From the NCBI GenBank assembly GCA_965206675.1, contig CBDBKL010000008.1, positions 501,309-565,308 of the forward strand: a stretch of 64,000 nt of DNA, read 5' to 3'. Below the pieces are notes generated by a model. That model saw only the letters and a list, made by a program, of their open reading frames with translations, had not been told where the DNA came from and searched no databases. Each line of letters starts with the position of its first letter. Position 1 is the first letter of the stretch. Positions 35,490 through 44,865 of this stretch are shown one piece after another. The DNA is from CBDBKL01 sp965206675 (lineage in GTDB: Bacteria > Bdellovibrionota > Bdellovibrionia > Bdellovibrionales > JAKFYE01). The translations under genes and the position numbers were made by a program.

Positions 35490-38400
35490 ATGATTCGGTT
35501 TTCCAATACAGATGAATTTATGATCCGAGACCAAAAGGGTCATACTTATGGTCCGTTTTCTTATGAACGCCTGGAAAAGTTAATTACCAAAGGCGTAATG
35601 GATGGAACTGAAAAGATCGCTGTTTATCCTGATGGACATTTTGTCGATATCTCAACTGTTCCTCAGTTCTATGATCGGCTTTTGGCTATTCTTGCTGATG
35701 GCGAAAATGAGATGTCTGAGCAGGAAAGGCACACGGAGTTTACAAGATATCAAAGTGAGATCTATGAAGAATCTGATATAAAACATGAACATCGTGAGCG
35801 TGGAATTGCAATTAAAGAAAAAAGTTTGAAATCCACGCCATCTGTTAAAGAATCTAAAACAGAGATCTCAAGGTTTCCTGATAAAGTAGAAAAATCCTTA
35901 TCTCCTCATAGGAATGATGATACAGAAGTTTTTTATCAAGATCCTGATGTAAAGGAGCATAGAGGAAAGAAATTTCTTAAAGTTGTCATATTTATTGGTC
36001 TTGTTTTCATTCTCTTTGTTTTACTATTTTCTGATTTGATTCAAGAGAGAGCTTCGGTCAATTTATTATCACCTTCAAAATCAGATGAGTTTGTCAGTGC
36101 CTCTTATCAGATAGAGCAATTAGGTAAAGCAAAAAAACTTTTTGAAATGGATACGTTTTCTGGGTACTCAAGGGCTCAGAAAATTTTAGTTGAGGTATTG
36201 GGGAAAAAGGTAAGAAATGATTTTTTCCTTGAGAAATTACCTAAAGATAAGAAGGTGCTTCTTCAAAGAGGAAATTATAAGGTTCATGGCCCTTTTTCTA
36301 TAGATGAGGTTAGGGAAAAGACTAAAATGTGGGATGATATTTTAACGTATTCTATCTATCCAACGGATGATTTTGTTCGTATACCCGATTTGCCGTCGAC
36401 TATACAGATATATGCCCTACTCTGTCTGTCTCATTTAGAACTTTGGCCACTATCAGATCAAACAGCGAAAGACTTGAGTACAGTCAATAGAGTGGCTAAT
36501 GAAGCAATAAAATCCGACTCTATAGGATGGGCAGGTCAGTCTTGTCGGTATGTGCGCAGAAAGTTGGGTGGGCAGCTAAGAGGGCTAGAGGGATTTGTTA
36601 ATAGTGTTTTAAAATCTCATCCCGAAGAGGCTAATTTTTATTTTTATAAAGCAGAGATTTTATTGGAGAGGAAGAAATTCGAAGACAGTTTGGCCTATGT
36701 AAAAAAGGCAAAAGAAATATGGCCTAAATGGATTAAGCCATATATTTTAGAAGCGCGCTTAAGACTTCTACTAAATCAGGTTGATTCTGCACAAAAGATA
36801 TTGTCGGTTGTTGTTGATAAAGTTCCAAGACATGGAGAGGCTAAAATCTTGTTGGGGGAAATAGAGTATAGATTTTTGAACAACCCCAAAGATGGAATTA
36901 AGCAAATTCTATCAGGTCTGTCTGTTGATAAGTTAAGAAGAGAAGTTTTTGTTAAAGCGCATACACTTCTTGCAGAATACTATATGAAGTCGGGAAAAAG
37001 AAAAGAAGCCTTAGAGAGTGCTAAACAGGCTTATAAGGCAGACCCTCTAAACCTAGAAATGAAGAACATTATTCTTAAAATAGGTGGAAAGGGCGAATTT
37101 ACAAAATTAAAGTCTGACGATAAGAAATTGATTGCACAAGGTTTGCTTTATCAAAAAGGAAATAACTTTATAGAGGCACAACGAGAATTTAGAGAGGCCT
37201 ACAAGTTAAACCCTAAAAATGCGCGGGCGGCCTTCTTAGCGGCAGAAAGCTTGTGGAAATTAAACCAAGTGACAGAAGCCATTAATTGGTTGAAAAAGGC
37301 TATTAAGGTAGATCCTCAGTATATAGATGCCTATTTAAAGTTAGCCGAGTTTTACACTCAAAGATACGATTTTGAAAAAGCTGTCTCTGCTTTAAGTAGG
37401 GCGGCAAAAAAGACTTCTGGCAATAGTTATAAAATTCATAAAGTTTTTGCGGGGTTGGAATTGAAACGCAGAAACTATGTGGGAGCTATACGTGAGGCGG
37501 AAAGGGCTCTTAAAAAATATGATTCTGATATAGAGACATTTCTTATCATCGCAAGGGCGTATCACGGAAAAGGTGATACTCAGAAGTCTTTTGAATATGC
37601 TGCAAGGGCTGTGTATTCTGACGAAAATAATATTCAAGCTCAGTGTACCTATGCACAGATGATGGCCCGTTTTCAAGGGGTGGCCGCAGCCTCGCAGTAC
37701 TTAAATGGGAAGATGAGTTTATTACCAAAAGAAATATCCTATATTAAAACTTTAGCAAGAATTCATATGGAGGATGATAATCACACAGAAGCTCTTAATG
37801 TTTTAAAACCTTTGTTGGAGGGCTCTTCATTGGATAAAGAGTTGTGGATCATGGCGGGGGATATTTATCAAAATCTGAAAAAACCACAACGGGCTTTAAG
37901 AGCCTATTTATCTGCAGCAGAAAAAGATCCTTCTGATGCTCATCCTATTTTTCAAACGGGTAGGCTATATATGGGTACTCAACAATATAATAAAGCGATT
38001 GAGCAATTTGAGAGGGTCATAAAGATCAACGCTTTGTATCCCCTGGCTAACTATTATTTAGGGCTTGCCTATATGGAGATGGGAAATGCATCGAGAGCTC
38101 TTAAACATGCTAAATATGAAAAGCGTTACAATCCTCGTTTGGCTTCCGTTTATATATTAGCGGGCAAGGCTCTTATGAAAATGAAGCGTTTTTCTAAAGC
38201 GTCTGATGAACTTCGAAAAGCTATAAAAGCTGGGGAGAGAACCACGGAAGTCTATATTCTTCTAGCTAATTGTTATCGTGAATTAAATAGTTATGATATT
38301 GCTTTGGAGATGTTAAAAACTGCGGAAAGTATTGAAAATGGTCGAGCGGAAGTACACCGTGAAATGGGATCTGTGTATTATGATATGGGGGATAAGGCAG

Positions 38401-38498
38401 CGGCTTCTAATGCCTATAGGAAATATTTAAAACTGCAGCCCAATGCTCCTGATCGTGTACATATTGAATCACGTATTTTGAGCAGTGTTACACAGTAA
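35490..38498 (+). CDS. Membrane protein with two GYF-like domains and a long TPR array
   Basis: A protein of 1002 residues. A GYF_2-like domain occupies about residues 10-70 (RDQKGHTYGPFSYERLEKLI). After a charged linker, one membrane helix follows at about 160-185 (KVVIFIGLVFILFVLLFSDLI). A second GYF-like segment (LLQRGNYKVHGPFSIDEV) comes shortly after the helix, and then ~15 tetratricopeptide units to the end (for example FIEAQREFREAYKLNPKN). This puts one GYF-like domain on each side of the inner membrane, with the TPRs in the periplasm. GYF_2 domains are frequent in predatory Bdellovibrio relatives; the ligand is unknown. TPRs suggest a scaffold. Confidence 0.88.
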   Translation: MIRFSNTDEFMIRDQKGHTYGPFSYERLEKLITKGVMDGTEKIAVYPDGHFVDISTVPQFYDRLLAILADGENEMSEQERHTEFTRYQSEIYEESDIKHEHRERGIAIKEKSLKSTPSVKESKTEISRFPDKVEKSLSPHRNDDTEVFYQDPDVKEHRGKKFLKVVIFIGLVFILFVLLFSDLIQERASVNLLSPSKSDEFVSASYQIEQLGKAKKLFEMDTFSGYSRAQKILVEVLGKKVRNDFFLEKLPKDKKVLLQRGNYKVHGPFSIDEVREKTKMWDDILTYSIYPTDDFVRIPDLPSTIQIYALLCLSHLELWPLSDQTAKDLSTVNRVANEAIKSDSIGWAGQSCRYVRRKLGGQLRGLEGFVNSVLKSHPEEANFYFYKAEILLERKKFEDSLAYVKKAKEIWPKWIKPYILEARLRLLLNQVDSAQKILSVVVDKVPRHGEAKILLGEIEYRFLNNPKDGIKQILSGLSVDKLRREVFVKAHTLLAEYYMKSGKRKEALESAKQAYKADPLNLEMKNIILKIGGKGEFTKLKSDDKKLIAQGLLYQKGNNFIEAQREFREAYKLNPKNARAAFLAAESLWKLNQVTEAINWLKKAIKVDPQYIDAYLKLAEFYTQRYDFEKAVSALSRAAKKTSGNSYKIHKVFAGLELKRRNYVGAIREAERALKKYDSDIETFLIIARAYHGKGDTQKSFEYAARAVYSDENNIQAQCTYAQMMARFQGVAAASQYLNGKMSLLPKEISYIKTLARIHMEDDNHTEALNVLKPLLEGSSLDKELWIMAGDIYQNLKKPQRALRAYLSAAEKDPSDAHPIFQTGRLYMGTQQYNKAIEQFERVIKINALYPLANYYLGLAYMEMGNASRALKHAKYEKRYNPRLASVYILAGKALMKMKRFSKASDELRKAIKAGERTTEVYILLANCYRELNSYDIALEMLKTAESIENGRAEVHREMGSVYYDMGDKAAASNAYRKYLKLQPNAPDRVHIESRILSSVTQ

Positions 38499-38530
38499 AT
38501 GAATTGGGGGATTTTAAAAGAGGATATGAC

Positions 38531-38827
38531 ATGAGTTCGCTTTTACAAGACATACCGAAAAATCTTAAAAAATCATCAGCTTCCTTTCTTTTATTTCTGT
38601 TGAAACTATTGTCTGGTGTGTTTTTGGGATTAACTTTTGCTTTGGCTGGCGAAGAGATTGTGGGGTATGAGGGTTTTGCTTTTTGGTTTGTTTTAATTAT
38701 GTTTACAGGTATTTTTTTAAGAGTGAGTAAAAATTGGAAATTTGGTGGGACCATTATTTTTAATTTAATTTTTGTACTCATGGCTCTTTTATTTAGAATG
38801 TATGTTTTAATGGCTCCGGGAGCGTAA
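38531..38827 (+). CDS. Small inner-membrane protein, three predicted helices
   Basis: About 98 residues from the ATG at 38531, chosen because AGAGGA precedes it; the frame is open from 38504. Three hydrophobic segments: LFLLKLLSGVFLGLTFALA, FAFWFVLIMFTGIFL and TIIFNLIFVLMALLF. No motif. It lies 33 bp after the TPR gene and four bases before serS, so it is probably co-transcribed with both. Confidence 0.7.
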   Translation: MSSLLQDIPKNLKKSSASFLLFLLKLLSGVFLGLTFALAGEEIVGYEGFAFWFVLIMFTGIFLRVSKNWKFGGTIIFNLIFVLMALLFRMYVLMAPGA

Positions 38828-38831
38828 GAAA

Positions 38832-40493
38832 ATGATAGATATAAAGAAACTACTTGATGATGAGAAGTATCGAAATCAGTACGAGCAGGATTTAAAAAAC
38901 CGTGGCGTAAAGCCATCTGAAATCGAGCAGAGATTATATAACATAGAAGATTGCAATGCAAATCGAAAAATATTTGCCAATCAAGCTGATGCGAAGAAAG
39001 CAGAACAGAATCAGTTAGAGTCACAAATTGCACAATTGAGAAAAGAAAAAAAAGATGCTTCAGAGCTTATGACCAAACTGAAACAGCTATCCCAAGAAGT
39101 AAAGAATGAGAGATCTCAATCCAAAGAATGTGAAGAAGAATTAAAACAACATCTTTTTGAATGCCCAAATCATTGCCATGAGTCTGTTCCCGTTGGTCAA
39201 TCGGTAGATGATAATGGTGAAATTTATAAATGGCCTCATGAAGATCTTGAAAAAGATAAAAAAAATGAAAATCACAGAAAGGGAGCGCAAAAAAGAAAAG
39301 AAGATCTTGAAAAGGAAAGTGCAGTTAAAACGCATGATAAGCTTGGAGAAGAGTTGGATATTTTGGATTTTGAACGAGGGGCTAAGGTTTCTGGGGCGCG
39401 TTTTACTTTTATAAAAAGACAGGGAGCTTTGTTAGAGAGGGCACTTGTTCAGTTTATGTTGGATTTGCATACGGAAAAACATGGATATACGGAGATCTCT
39501 CCTCCGTATATGGTGAAAGGGCAAGCTCTTTTGGGTACGGGACAACTGCCAAAGTTTGAAGATGATCTTTTTAGATTTTATTTCTCTCGCTTTGAATCGA
39601 TGGAAGCTGAGAAAAAAGCAGTTGAAAAAGTTTTTGAAGAAATGGATTCTCAGAATCGAGGTGATATTTTTGCCCCCAGAGTAACCTTTGGAGATCAACA
39701 GATATCTTTGTCTGATGAAGAGAAAGAAATTATAAGATCGTTTAAAGGAAGACCTTTAGATGAAAACCAGTGGTATGAAACCTTTAATAAACATTATGAT
39801 TTGATAAAAAAGAGAGTTATAGAACGAATGATGCCTACTTGGCGTTTAATGGATGAAAATTGGGATATGGGAGAGTTGCAGGAAAAATATTTTTTGATTC
39901 CGACGGCAGAAGTTTCTGTCACAAATTATTTTGCAGAAGAAATTTTAAAAGAATCAGATCTCCCTCAGTCTTTTGTAGCATTCACCCCCTGTTTTCGCTC
40001 AGAAGCGGGATCTTATGGAAAAGATGTGACAGGGCTTATTCGCCAGCATCAATTTTTAAAAGTCGAACTGGTTAAGTTCACACATCCTGATAATTCCTAT
40101 GAAGAGTTAGAAAACCTAACGTCTCATGCAGAAGAAGTTCTTAAAAAATTAGAACTTCCCTTTAGGAAAATGCTATTGTGTACAGGGGACATTGGTTTTG
40201 GTGCAGCAAAGTGCTACGATTTAGAAGTTTGGTTACCTTCCCAAAATAAATATAGAGAGATTAGCTCCTGCTCTAACTATGAAGCTTTTCAAGCACGAAG
40301 GGCCAACATTCGTTTTAAATCTTCAGAACATAAGAAGCCTCAGTTTGTACACACTCTTAATGGTTCAGGGCTGGCTGTTGGCCGAACGTTACTAGCTATT
40401 TTAGAAAACTATCAAAACAAAGATAGTTCTGTCTCTGTGCCTGAAGTGTTGCAGCCCTATATGGGGGGGCTAAAAACAATTAAGAAGTTGTAG
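38832..40493 (+). CDS. serS: Seryl-tRNA synthetase with two unusual insertions
   Basis: A protein of 553 residues, compared with ~425 in most bacteria. The N-terminal coiled-coil arm that grips the tRNA-Ser variable arm is present. Class II motifs are intact: LGTGQLPKFEDDLF, PTAEVSVTN, motif 2 CFRSEAGSYGKDV and motif 3 LNGSGLAVGRTLL. Two stretches are extra: a Lys/Glu-rich one at about residues 137-168, and one of ~105 residues (248-352) between LPKFEDDLF and YFLIPTAE, which contains VEKVFEEMDSQNRGD and KPLIKKRVIER-like helical sequence. The insertion occurs near the active-site entrance without disturbing the motifs. It may modulate substrate binding or be a neutral expansion. Confidence 0.93.
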   Translation: MIDIKKLLDDEKYRNQYEQDLKNRGVKPSEIEQRLYNIEDCNANRKIFANQADAKKAEQNQLESQIAQLRKEKKDASELMTKLKQLSQEVKNERSQSKECEEELKQHLFECPNHCHESVPVGQSVDDNGEIYKWPHEDLEKDKKNENHRKGAQKRKEDLEKESAVKTHDKLGEELDILDFERGAKVSGARFTFIKRQGALLERALVQFMLDLHTEKHGYTEISPPYMVKGQALLGTGQLPKFEDDLFRFYFSRFESMEAEKKAVEKVFEEMDSQNRGDIFAPRVTFGDQQISLSDEEKEIIRSFKGRPLDENQWYETFNKHYDLIKKRVIERMMPTWRLMDENWDMGELQEKYFLIPTAEVSVTNYFAEEILKESDLPQSFVAFTPCFRSEAGSYGKDVTGLIRQHQFLKVELVKFTHPDNSYEELENLTSHAEEVLKKLELPFRKMLLCTGDIGFGAAKCYDLEVWLPSQNKYREISSCSNYEAFQARRANIRFKSSEHKKPQFVHTLNGSGLAVGRTLLAILENYQNKDSSVSVPEVLQPYMGGLKTIKKL

Positions 40494-40498
40494 GGGAA

Positions 40499-42610
40499 AT
40501 GTCAGTGGGGCGATTAGTTTCTTATATTTTAGATATTGTTTTTCTTTCAGGTCTTTTGTTTTTAGTATATCAAATTATAAACATAGACTACGTGTGGATG
40601 GAAACACATGTGGCGGGTGGGGATATGATTGCTCACCCGTGGATAGTTAAAAGCATTAAGCAGTTTTGGGAAAAAGGAATCTTTTGGGGCTGGAATCACG
40701 GTTGGTTTGGTGGTTTTCCCTTTGTATACTATTATTTTTATCCCATATATTGGTTTGCTCTTCTGTTAGAATATATGGGCTTTAGTAACCTGGTCGCCTT
40801 TAAATTAATGGTTTTAGGGGTCGTTTCTTTTGTTCCCATTACATATTATATTTCTGCAAGACAAAGTATGTCCTTTCCCTTTTCTCTGTTATTTGCCGGA
40901 TTAGGTATGTCTCTCTTTTTTAATGGATTCGATAGCACCTGGGGCGGCAACATGAAAAGTCTTTTGGCAGGACAGGTGTCTCATATGTTTGGGATACTTT
41001 GTCTTGTTTGGTATACGACATTTTTGTTTAGACAAAAACACAACTCTCCAATAGCTTTGATTTTCTTATCTCTTGCCATCTTGTCACATGTGTATTCAGC
41101 TTTTTTTGCAGGACTGATTTTCATTTGTTATTTTTTGTCTCAAAAAGGATTGAGTTTAAATATTAAAAAAGTGTGGGATCTTTCTGCAGGATTTATTTGT
41201 GCCTGTGCTCTGACAGCGTTTTGGTGGGCTCCTTTTTTGTATTATAGAAACTCGACAATCTCTCCCAATTTAACATGGAGTCCCTCTTGGGAAGAAATAA
41301 TACGAGTTCTTCAGGTCGTAAATCCTTTCTATATGACCTTGTATTCTTTGCCGGGAATTTTACTGATTTTTTCTTTGATTAAGAAAAGGAAGTGGTCTTT
41401 TGAACTCAATCTTGTTCTTTTAGCTTTACTGTGTGTGTTCTGTATGCACTATCTGAAAGGAACCCCTTTATCTCACACACGCCTTGCTCCTCAAGTTTAT
41501 TTGATTTTTGCTTTTGTTCTTGTTTCTCTCGCTCACCAACTTTTAAATAAAGGTGTTTTAAAAAATATTATTATCTTTGTATTTGCCGTTTTATGTTTGC
41601 AAAGGTTTATGCCTTCAAAACAACTTGATGAGTTTCTTCCGAAAGAAGCCAGAGAACCTGTACAAGCTGTAACGTATTGGTGGAAATGGAACATGTCCGG
41701 AATTGAAAGTATTCCTAAAACCGAAGTTGTATTTGATGTGTGGAAAGTTCTTGAAAAAATCGATGACCCCGAGGGGCGTGTAGCTGTGGAATATTTTGAT
41801 TATGACAAATATGGCTCACCTCGTATTTTTGAAATGACTCCGTATGTTTCGGGTAAGCCTGTTATAGAGGGTTTGTTACATGAGAGTTCACCTGCATATC
41901 CCTTAATTTATTTTGTTAATTTTTTATTTAACCCAGAGACATGGTCTCCGGGGTTTGGTATTGGCCGTAGAAAAAATCTTGATCCCGTTCTTGGGGCTCG
42001 GTATTGGGAGCGTTTAAATGTGAAATATTTAGTTCTACATCAAGAAAAATCCATTCAGGCAATGGATAGAGCCAAACATCAAATCATTTATAGAAATGAG
42101 GCTTTTACCATTTATAAAATTAATCATAGAAGTAGGATTGCATCTATTGTATGGGGAGGGGTTCCGGAATATTATTCAGAAGATCCTTTAAGGGAGACAA
42201 TGTTACAATTTCCAAAGAGCATGGAAAACTTTGTTGTTATGAAAAAGGGAGATTCCAATGGACGGCCTTTTCCGATAAAGCGAAATCAAGTGTTACAACC
42301 CTTGGAGGGTCATTGGTCTTCAGATGGTCAGAGTTATACTATAGAGAAAACACTGGCATCAAAGGGGGATAAGAGAAATATTGTTTTAAAAATCCCGTAT
42401 TTTCCTAATTGGAAGGTGACGACAGGAGAAGAGATTCAGATTGTCACACCAAATCTTATGTTTGTTCAAACAGAACAACCAAGTTTGACAATTGAGTACA
42501 GAGTGGGTTGGGTAGAAAAAGTATCTGTTGCGATTGGCGTTCTTGGACTCATTTTGTTTTTTATTTTATTTAGACAGAGCGGACTTATCTTTAAAAAATC
42601 TTATACATGA
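40499..42610 (+). CDS. Multi-pass membrane protein, GT-C-like (6-pyruvoyl-tetrahydropterin synthase-related domain type)
   Basis: A protein of 703 residues. Around ten membrane helices fill the first 390 residues, with HPWIVKSIKQFWEKG and GGFPFVYYYFYPIYW in the first loop, an arrangement typical of GT-C superfamily glycosyltransferases and the so-called PTPS-related membrane proteins. A long exported domain follows (from ~residue 420), with a last helix near the end (VAIGVLGLILFFILF). These proteins probably act on lipid-linked sugars or other envelope substrates; the actual reaction is unknown. It follows serS with only 5 bp between. Confidence 0.75.
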   Translation: MSVGRLVSYILDIVFLSGLLFLVYQIINIDYVWMETHVAGGDMIAHPWIVKSIKQFWEKGIFWGWNHGWFGGFPFVYYYFYPIYWFALLLEYMGFSNLVAFKLMVLGVVSFVPITYYISARQSMSFPFSLLFAGLGMSLFFNGFDSTWGGNMKSLLAGQVSHMFGILCLVWYTTFLFRQKHNSPIALIFLSLAILSHVYSAFFAGLIFICYFLSQKGLSLNIKKVWDLSAGFICACALTAFWWAPFLYYRNSTISPNLTWSPSWEEIIRVLQVVNPFYMTLYSLPGILLIFSLIKKRKWSFELNLVLLALLCVFCMHYLKGTPLSHTRLAPQVYLIFAFVLVSLAHQLLNKGVLKNIIIFVFAVLCLQRFMPSKQLDEFLPKEAREPVQAVTYWWKWNMSGIESIPKTEVVFDVWKVLEKIDDPEGRVAVEYFDYDKYGSPRIFEMTPYVSGKPVIEGLLHESSPAYPLIYFVNFLFNPETWSPGFGIGRRKNLDPVLGARYWERLNVKYLVLHQEKSIQAMDRAKHQIIYRNEAFTIYKINHRSRIASIVWGGVPEYYSEDPLRETMLQFPKSMENFVVMKKGDSNGRPFPIKRNQVLQPLEGHWSSDGQSYTIEKTLASKGDKRNIVLKIPYFPNWKVTTGEEIQIVTPNLMFVQTEQPSLTIEYRVGWVEKVSVAIGVLGLILFFILFRQSGLIFKKSYT

Positions 42611-42931
42611 GCTTTTAAATTCTCCACTGGATATAGAGTTATGAATCAAAGGTATTTTAAGGGGGAGAATATTCCCTAGACTATTACAGAAAAAGAATTC
42701 CATTCTATGTGGAACCGTTGGCAAAAATTGATATATTTTATGAACTTTTTACCTGGTTGTTGGCGTCAGTTTGAAGAATACTCTCAATGAATTTTTCTGT
42801 AAGGGTAATTGTGTCGATCTCTTAGAAAAAGGGATAATCTTGGGCCCAGTATTAAATTTTGCTGTTTAATTTACTCATTAAATTAATATATAATCTGCAT
42901 TTAAATGAAATAAATGTGAAAGGGAGTTTTT
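42611..42931. other. 320-bp intergenic region before the ankyrin gene
   Basis: No gene. TATAAT at 42889-42894 is a good -10 box about 37 bp before the ankyrin-gene start, with a weak TTTAAT at 42865-42870 as a -35. The rest shows no obvious terminator or hairpin. Confidence 0.45.
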
Positions 42932-43606
42932 TTGATAAAGTTAATACGTCATGTATTTCAAGTCGCATTTTTATTAGCGTTTTCTCAATCACTGTATGCT
43001 CAATTCGATATTTTAAGAGATAGGGAGAAAGCTTTCTTGTGGGCTGCAGGGGGAGGCCACGTTCAGGTTTTAGAGAGGGTTTTACAAAGGAGAGGGGGAG
43101 TTCATTTAGAAGTAAGAAATAAATATGGAAAAACGGCTTTGCAGTTGGCTGCCATTGGAGATAGCCCAGAGGTTGTGCGAGTTCTTTTAGGGGCGGGTGT
43201 AAATACAGAAGTAAGAACAGAAAGTGAGTTTACAGTTTTACACTTAGCTGCGTATCGAGGAATTGATGAAGTTGTACAGATTTTTTTAGATGATGGAGTA
43301 GATATAAAAGCCAGAGATATGTTTAGAAAAACAGCTTTGCATTGGGCCACGGCAAATAGCCCTGAAGTTGTAAATACCTTGTTAGAAAATGGGGCGAATA
43401 TAGGGGTCTGGGATGAAAAGGGTTGGACAGTTTTGCATGAGGCAGCATACTGGGGTCAGCCTGAGATTATAGAGGTTCTTTTAAATGCTAATGCTGACGC
43501 AAAAGCAAAAGATTTTAGTGGAAAAACAGCTTTAGATATAGCTAAACAATATAATCAGGATTCTGCGGTAGAAGCCATAAGGCTTTTTAAGCGAAAAAAT
43601 CGTTAA
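42932..43606 (+). CDS. Exported ankyrin-repeat protein
   Basis: A protein of 224 residues. A TTG start is chosen because AGGGAG lies about eight bases upstream and a signal peptide follows at once, ending SLYAQF. The mature part is five to six ankyrin repeats with the usual GKTALQLAA, TVLHLAA, KTALHWA and GWTVLHEAA turns. The first repeat is degenerate. Exported ankyrin proteins usually mediate protein-protein contacts; targets might be host or prey proteins (inference). Confidence 0.85.
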   Translation: MIKLIRHVFQVAFLLAFSQSLYAQFDILRDREKAFLWAAGGGHVQVLERVLQRRGGVHLEVRNKYGKTALQLAAIGDSPEVVRVLLGAGVNTEVRTESEFTVLHLAAYRGIDEVVQIFLDDGVDIKARDMFRKTALHWATANSPEVVNTLLENGANIGVWDEKGWTVLHEAAYWGQPEIIEVLLNANADAKAKDFSGKTALDIAKQYNQDSAVEAIRLFKRKNR

Positions 43607-43847
43607 TGAATTTGCCTATTTTGATGACATTATAATATCTCCCTATCTTAAGATGAGTGGCAAGACCTTGAGAGACCCTACGATCTTCTTTTCAAAAATT
43701 TTTATTCCCATAGGGATTACAAAAGTAACAATTGTTCTCTCTAACAATCCCATTGAGTTCAGAAAAATTAGCCTTATTTCCCTTTAGACTGGTGAGGAAA
43801 GTATTGTGTGCTTGCCATGTGTTTCTTATTTTTTTAGAACTATGGGT

Positions 43848-43937
43848 GGAGAGATGGCCGAGTGGTTGAAGGCACCGGTCTTGAAAACCGGCAGGCGTTC
43901 ACGCGTCTCGAGGGTTCGAATCCCTCTCTCTCCGCCA
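43848..43937 (+). tRNA. tRNA-Ser (anticodon TGA)
   Basis: A 90-nt tRNA with an acceptor GGAGAGA pairing TCTCTCC, discriminator G and encoded CCA. The anticodon loop CTTGAAA gives TGA, reading UCN serine codons. A long variable arm (GGCGTTCACGCGTC) and GGTTCGAATCC T-loop confirm a class II tRNA-Ser. TTGCCA (43812-43817) and TAGAAC (43835-43840) are a plausible promoter. The tRNA partner, SerRS, is encoded nearby at 38.8 kb. Confidence 0.97.
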
Positions 43938-44076
43938 TCGTCTTCCCGTCTACTAAAGGGGAGAACATTTTCTTATCCATAATTTTACACTCCCTCTAGG
44001 AGGCCTTCTTCTTTGGAGAAAGTGTAATCTCATCAGTGTCCAAAATAAAATGTGACTTAAGTGTCAGAAAAGATAT

Positions 44077-44702
44077 TTATCGATTTGCGTAAGATCTTCT
44101 ATCAAATAGATCTGGTAATTGATATTCCTCAATAGCGAGTTTTAATAGTGTTTCAAAAGATGTATCTCCATCCTTTTCAAATATTTGCAAAACGGCTTTT
44201 GCGAAATCTCGATTTCTCTGACTAGCAGATATGGAGACACCATTTGAAAAAGATTTTGGAGGCTCATTCAGTGTTCTATAATGTTCACCATCTGCCTTAA
44301 CCTTTTCTAGTTCGGCTTCCATCATTTGGATTGTTGTCAATGGAATTTTAGATGATGTTATATTAACTAAGAGACGTGTGCGTTCTGATATTTTATCGGA
44401 GGTACAGAAATCATATTCTTGTACATCTGGGGCAGAACACAAACTGCTATATAGGCGATGGTTTTCAACTTCCATTTCGTAATATTTTTTTGAAAGTTCT
44501 GTCGAAGGATCTTTTAATTGATTCAATGTGTTTTCAACATTAGTACTTATTTTTGTAAGAACCTCTTCCCCTCTTTCTTTAATTTCATCAATAGAACCTG
44601 CTGGCTTGAGAGAAGATACTCTGTTCCAGCATAAGTTGAAGACTGCGCAAGACTGACGGAATGAGGCAGGGCGAGCAAGGCAAAAAACACTGTCAGTTTC
44701 AT
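44077..44702 (-). pseudogene. Exported protein gene with an apparent frameshift between signal peptide and body
   Basis: Reading from ATG 44702, with AGAGGT seven bases upstream, gives a clean signal peptide ending SVSLAQ. This frame closes at a stop after about 51 codons. The body (from about SIDEIKERGEEVLTK, ...down to the stop at 44077; the part from MNQLKDPSTELS is 149 residues) is in a different frame (176 bases offset, not a multiple of three), and its frame is open back across the signal-peptide region. One inserted or deleted base between about 44585 and 44650 would join them. Body: helical, charged, with three cysteines near EYDFCTS. Either a decayed gene, a base-call error, or a programmed shift. 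No family recognised. Confidence 0.7.
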
Positions 44703-44865
44703 GATCAAAACCTCTGTTAAAATATTGCTTCAGAAAAATGTTTTGAGAATATACAGGGAGTTTTATTATTTTTCTAGGATAGATAGTTTGTTTTTGAAAA
44801 TTTTTCGATGTGACGAGTGAAATCTTTTTAGTTGTTTTCAGTGTGGGGTTTCGTCAGAATAAAAT

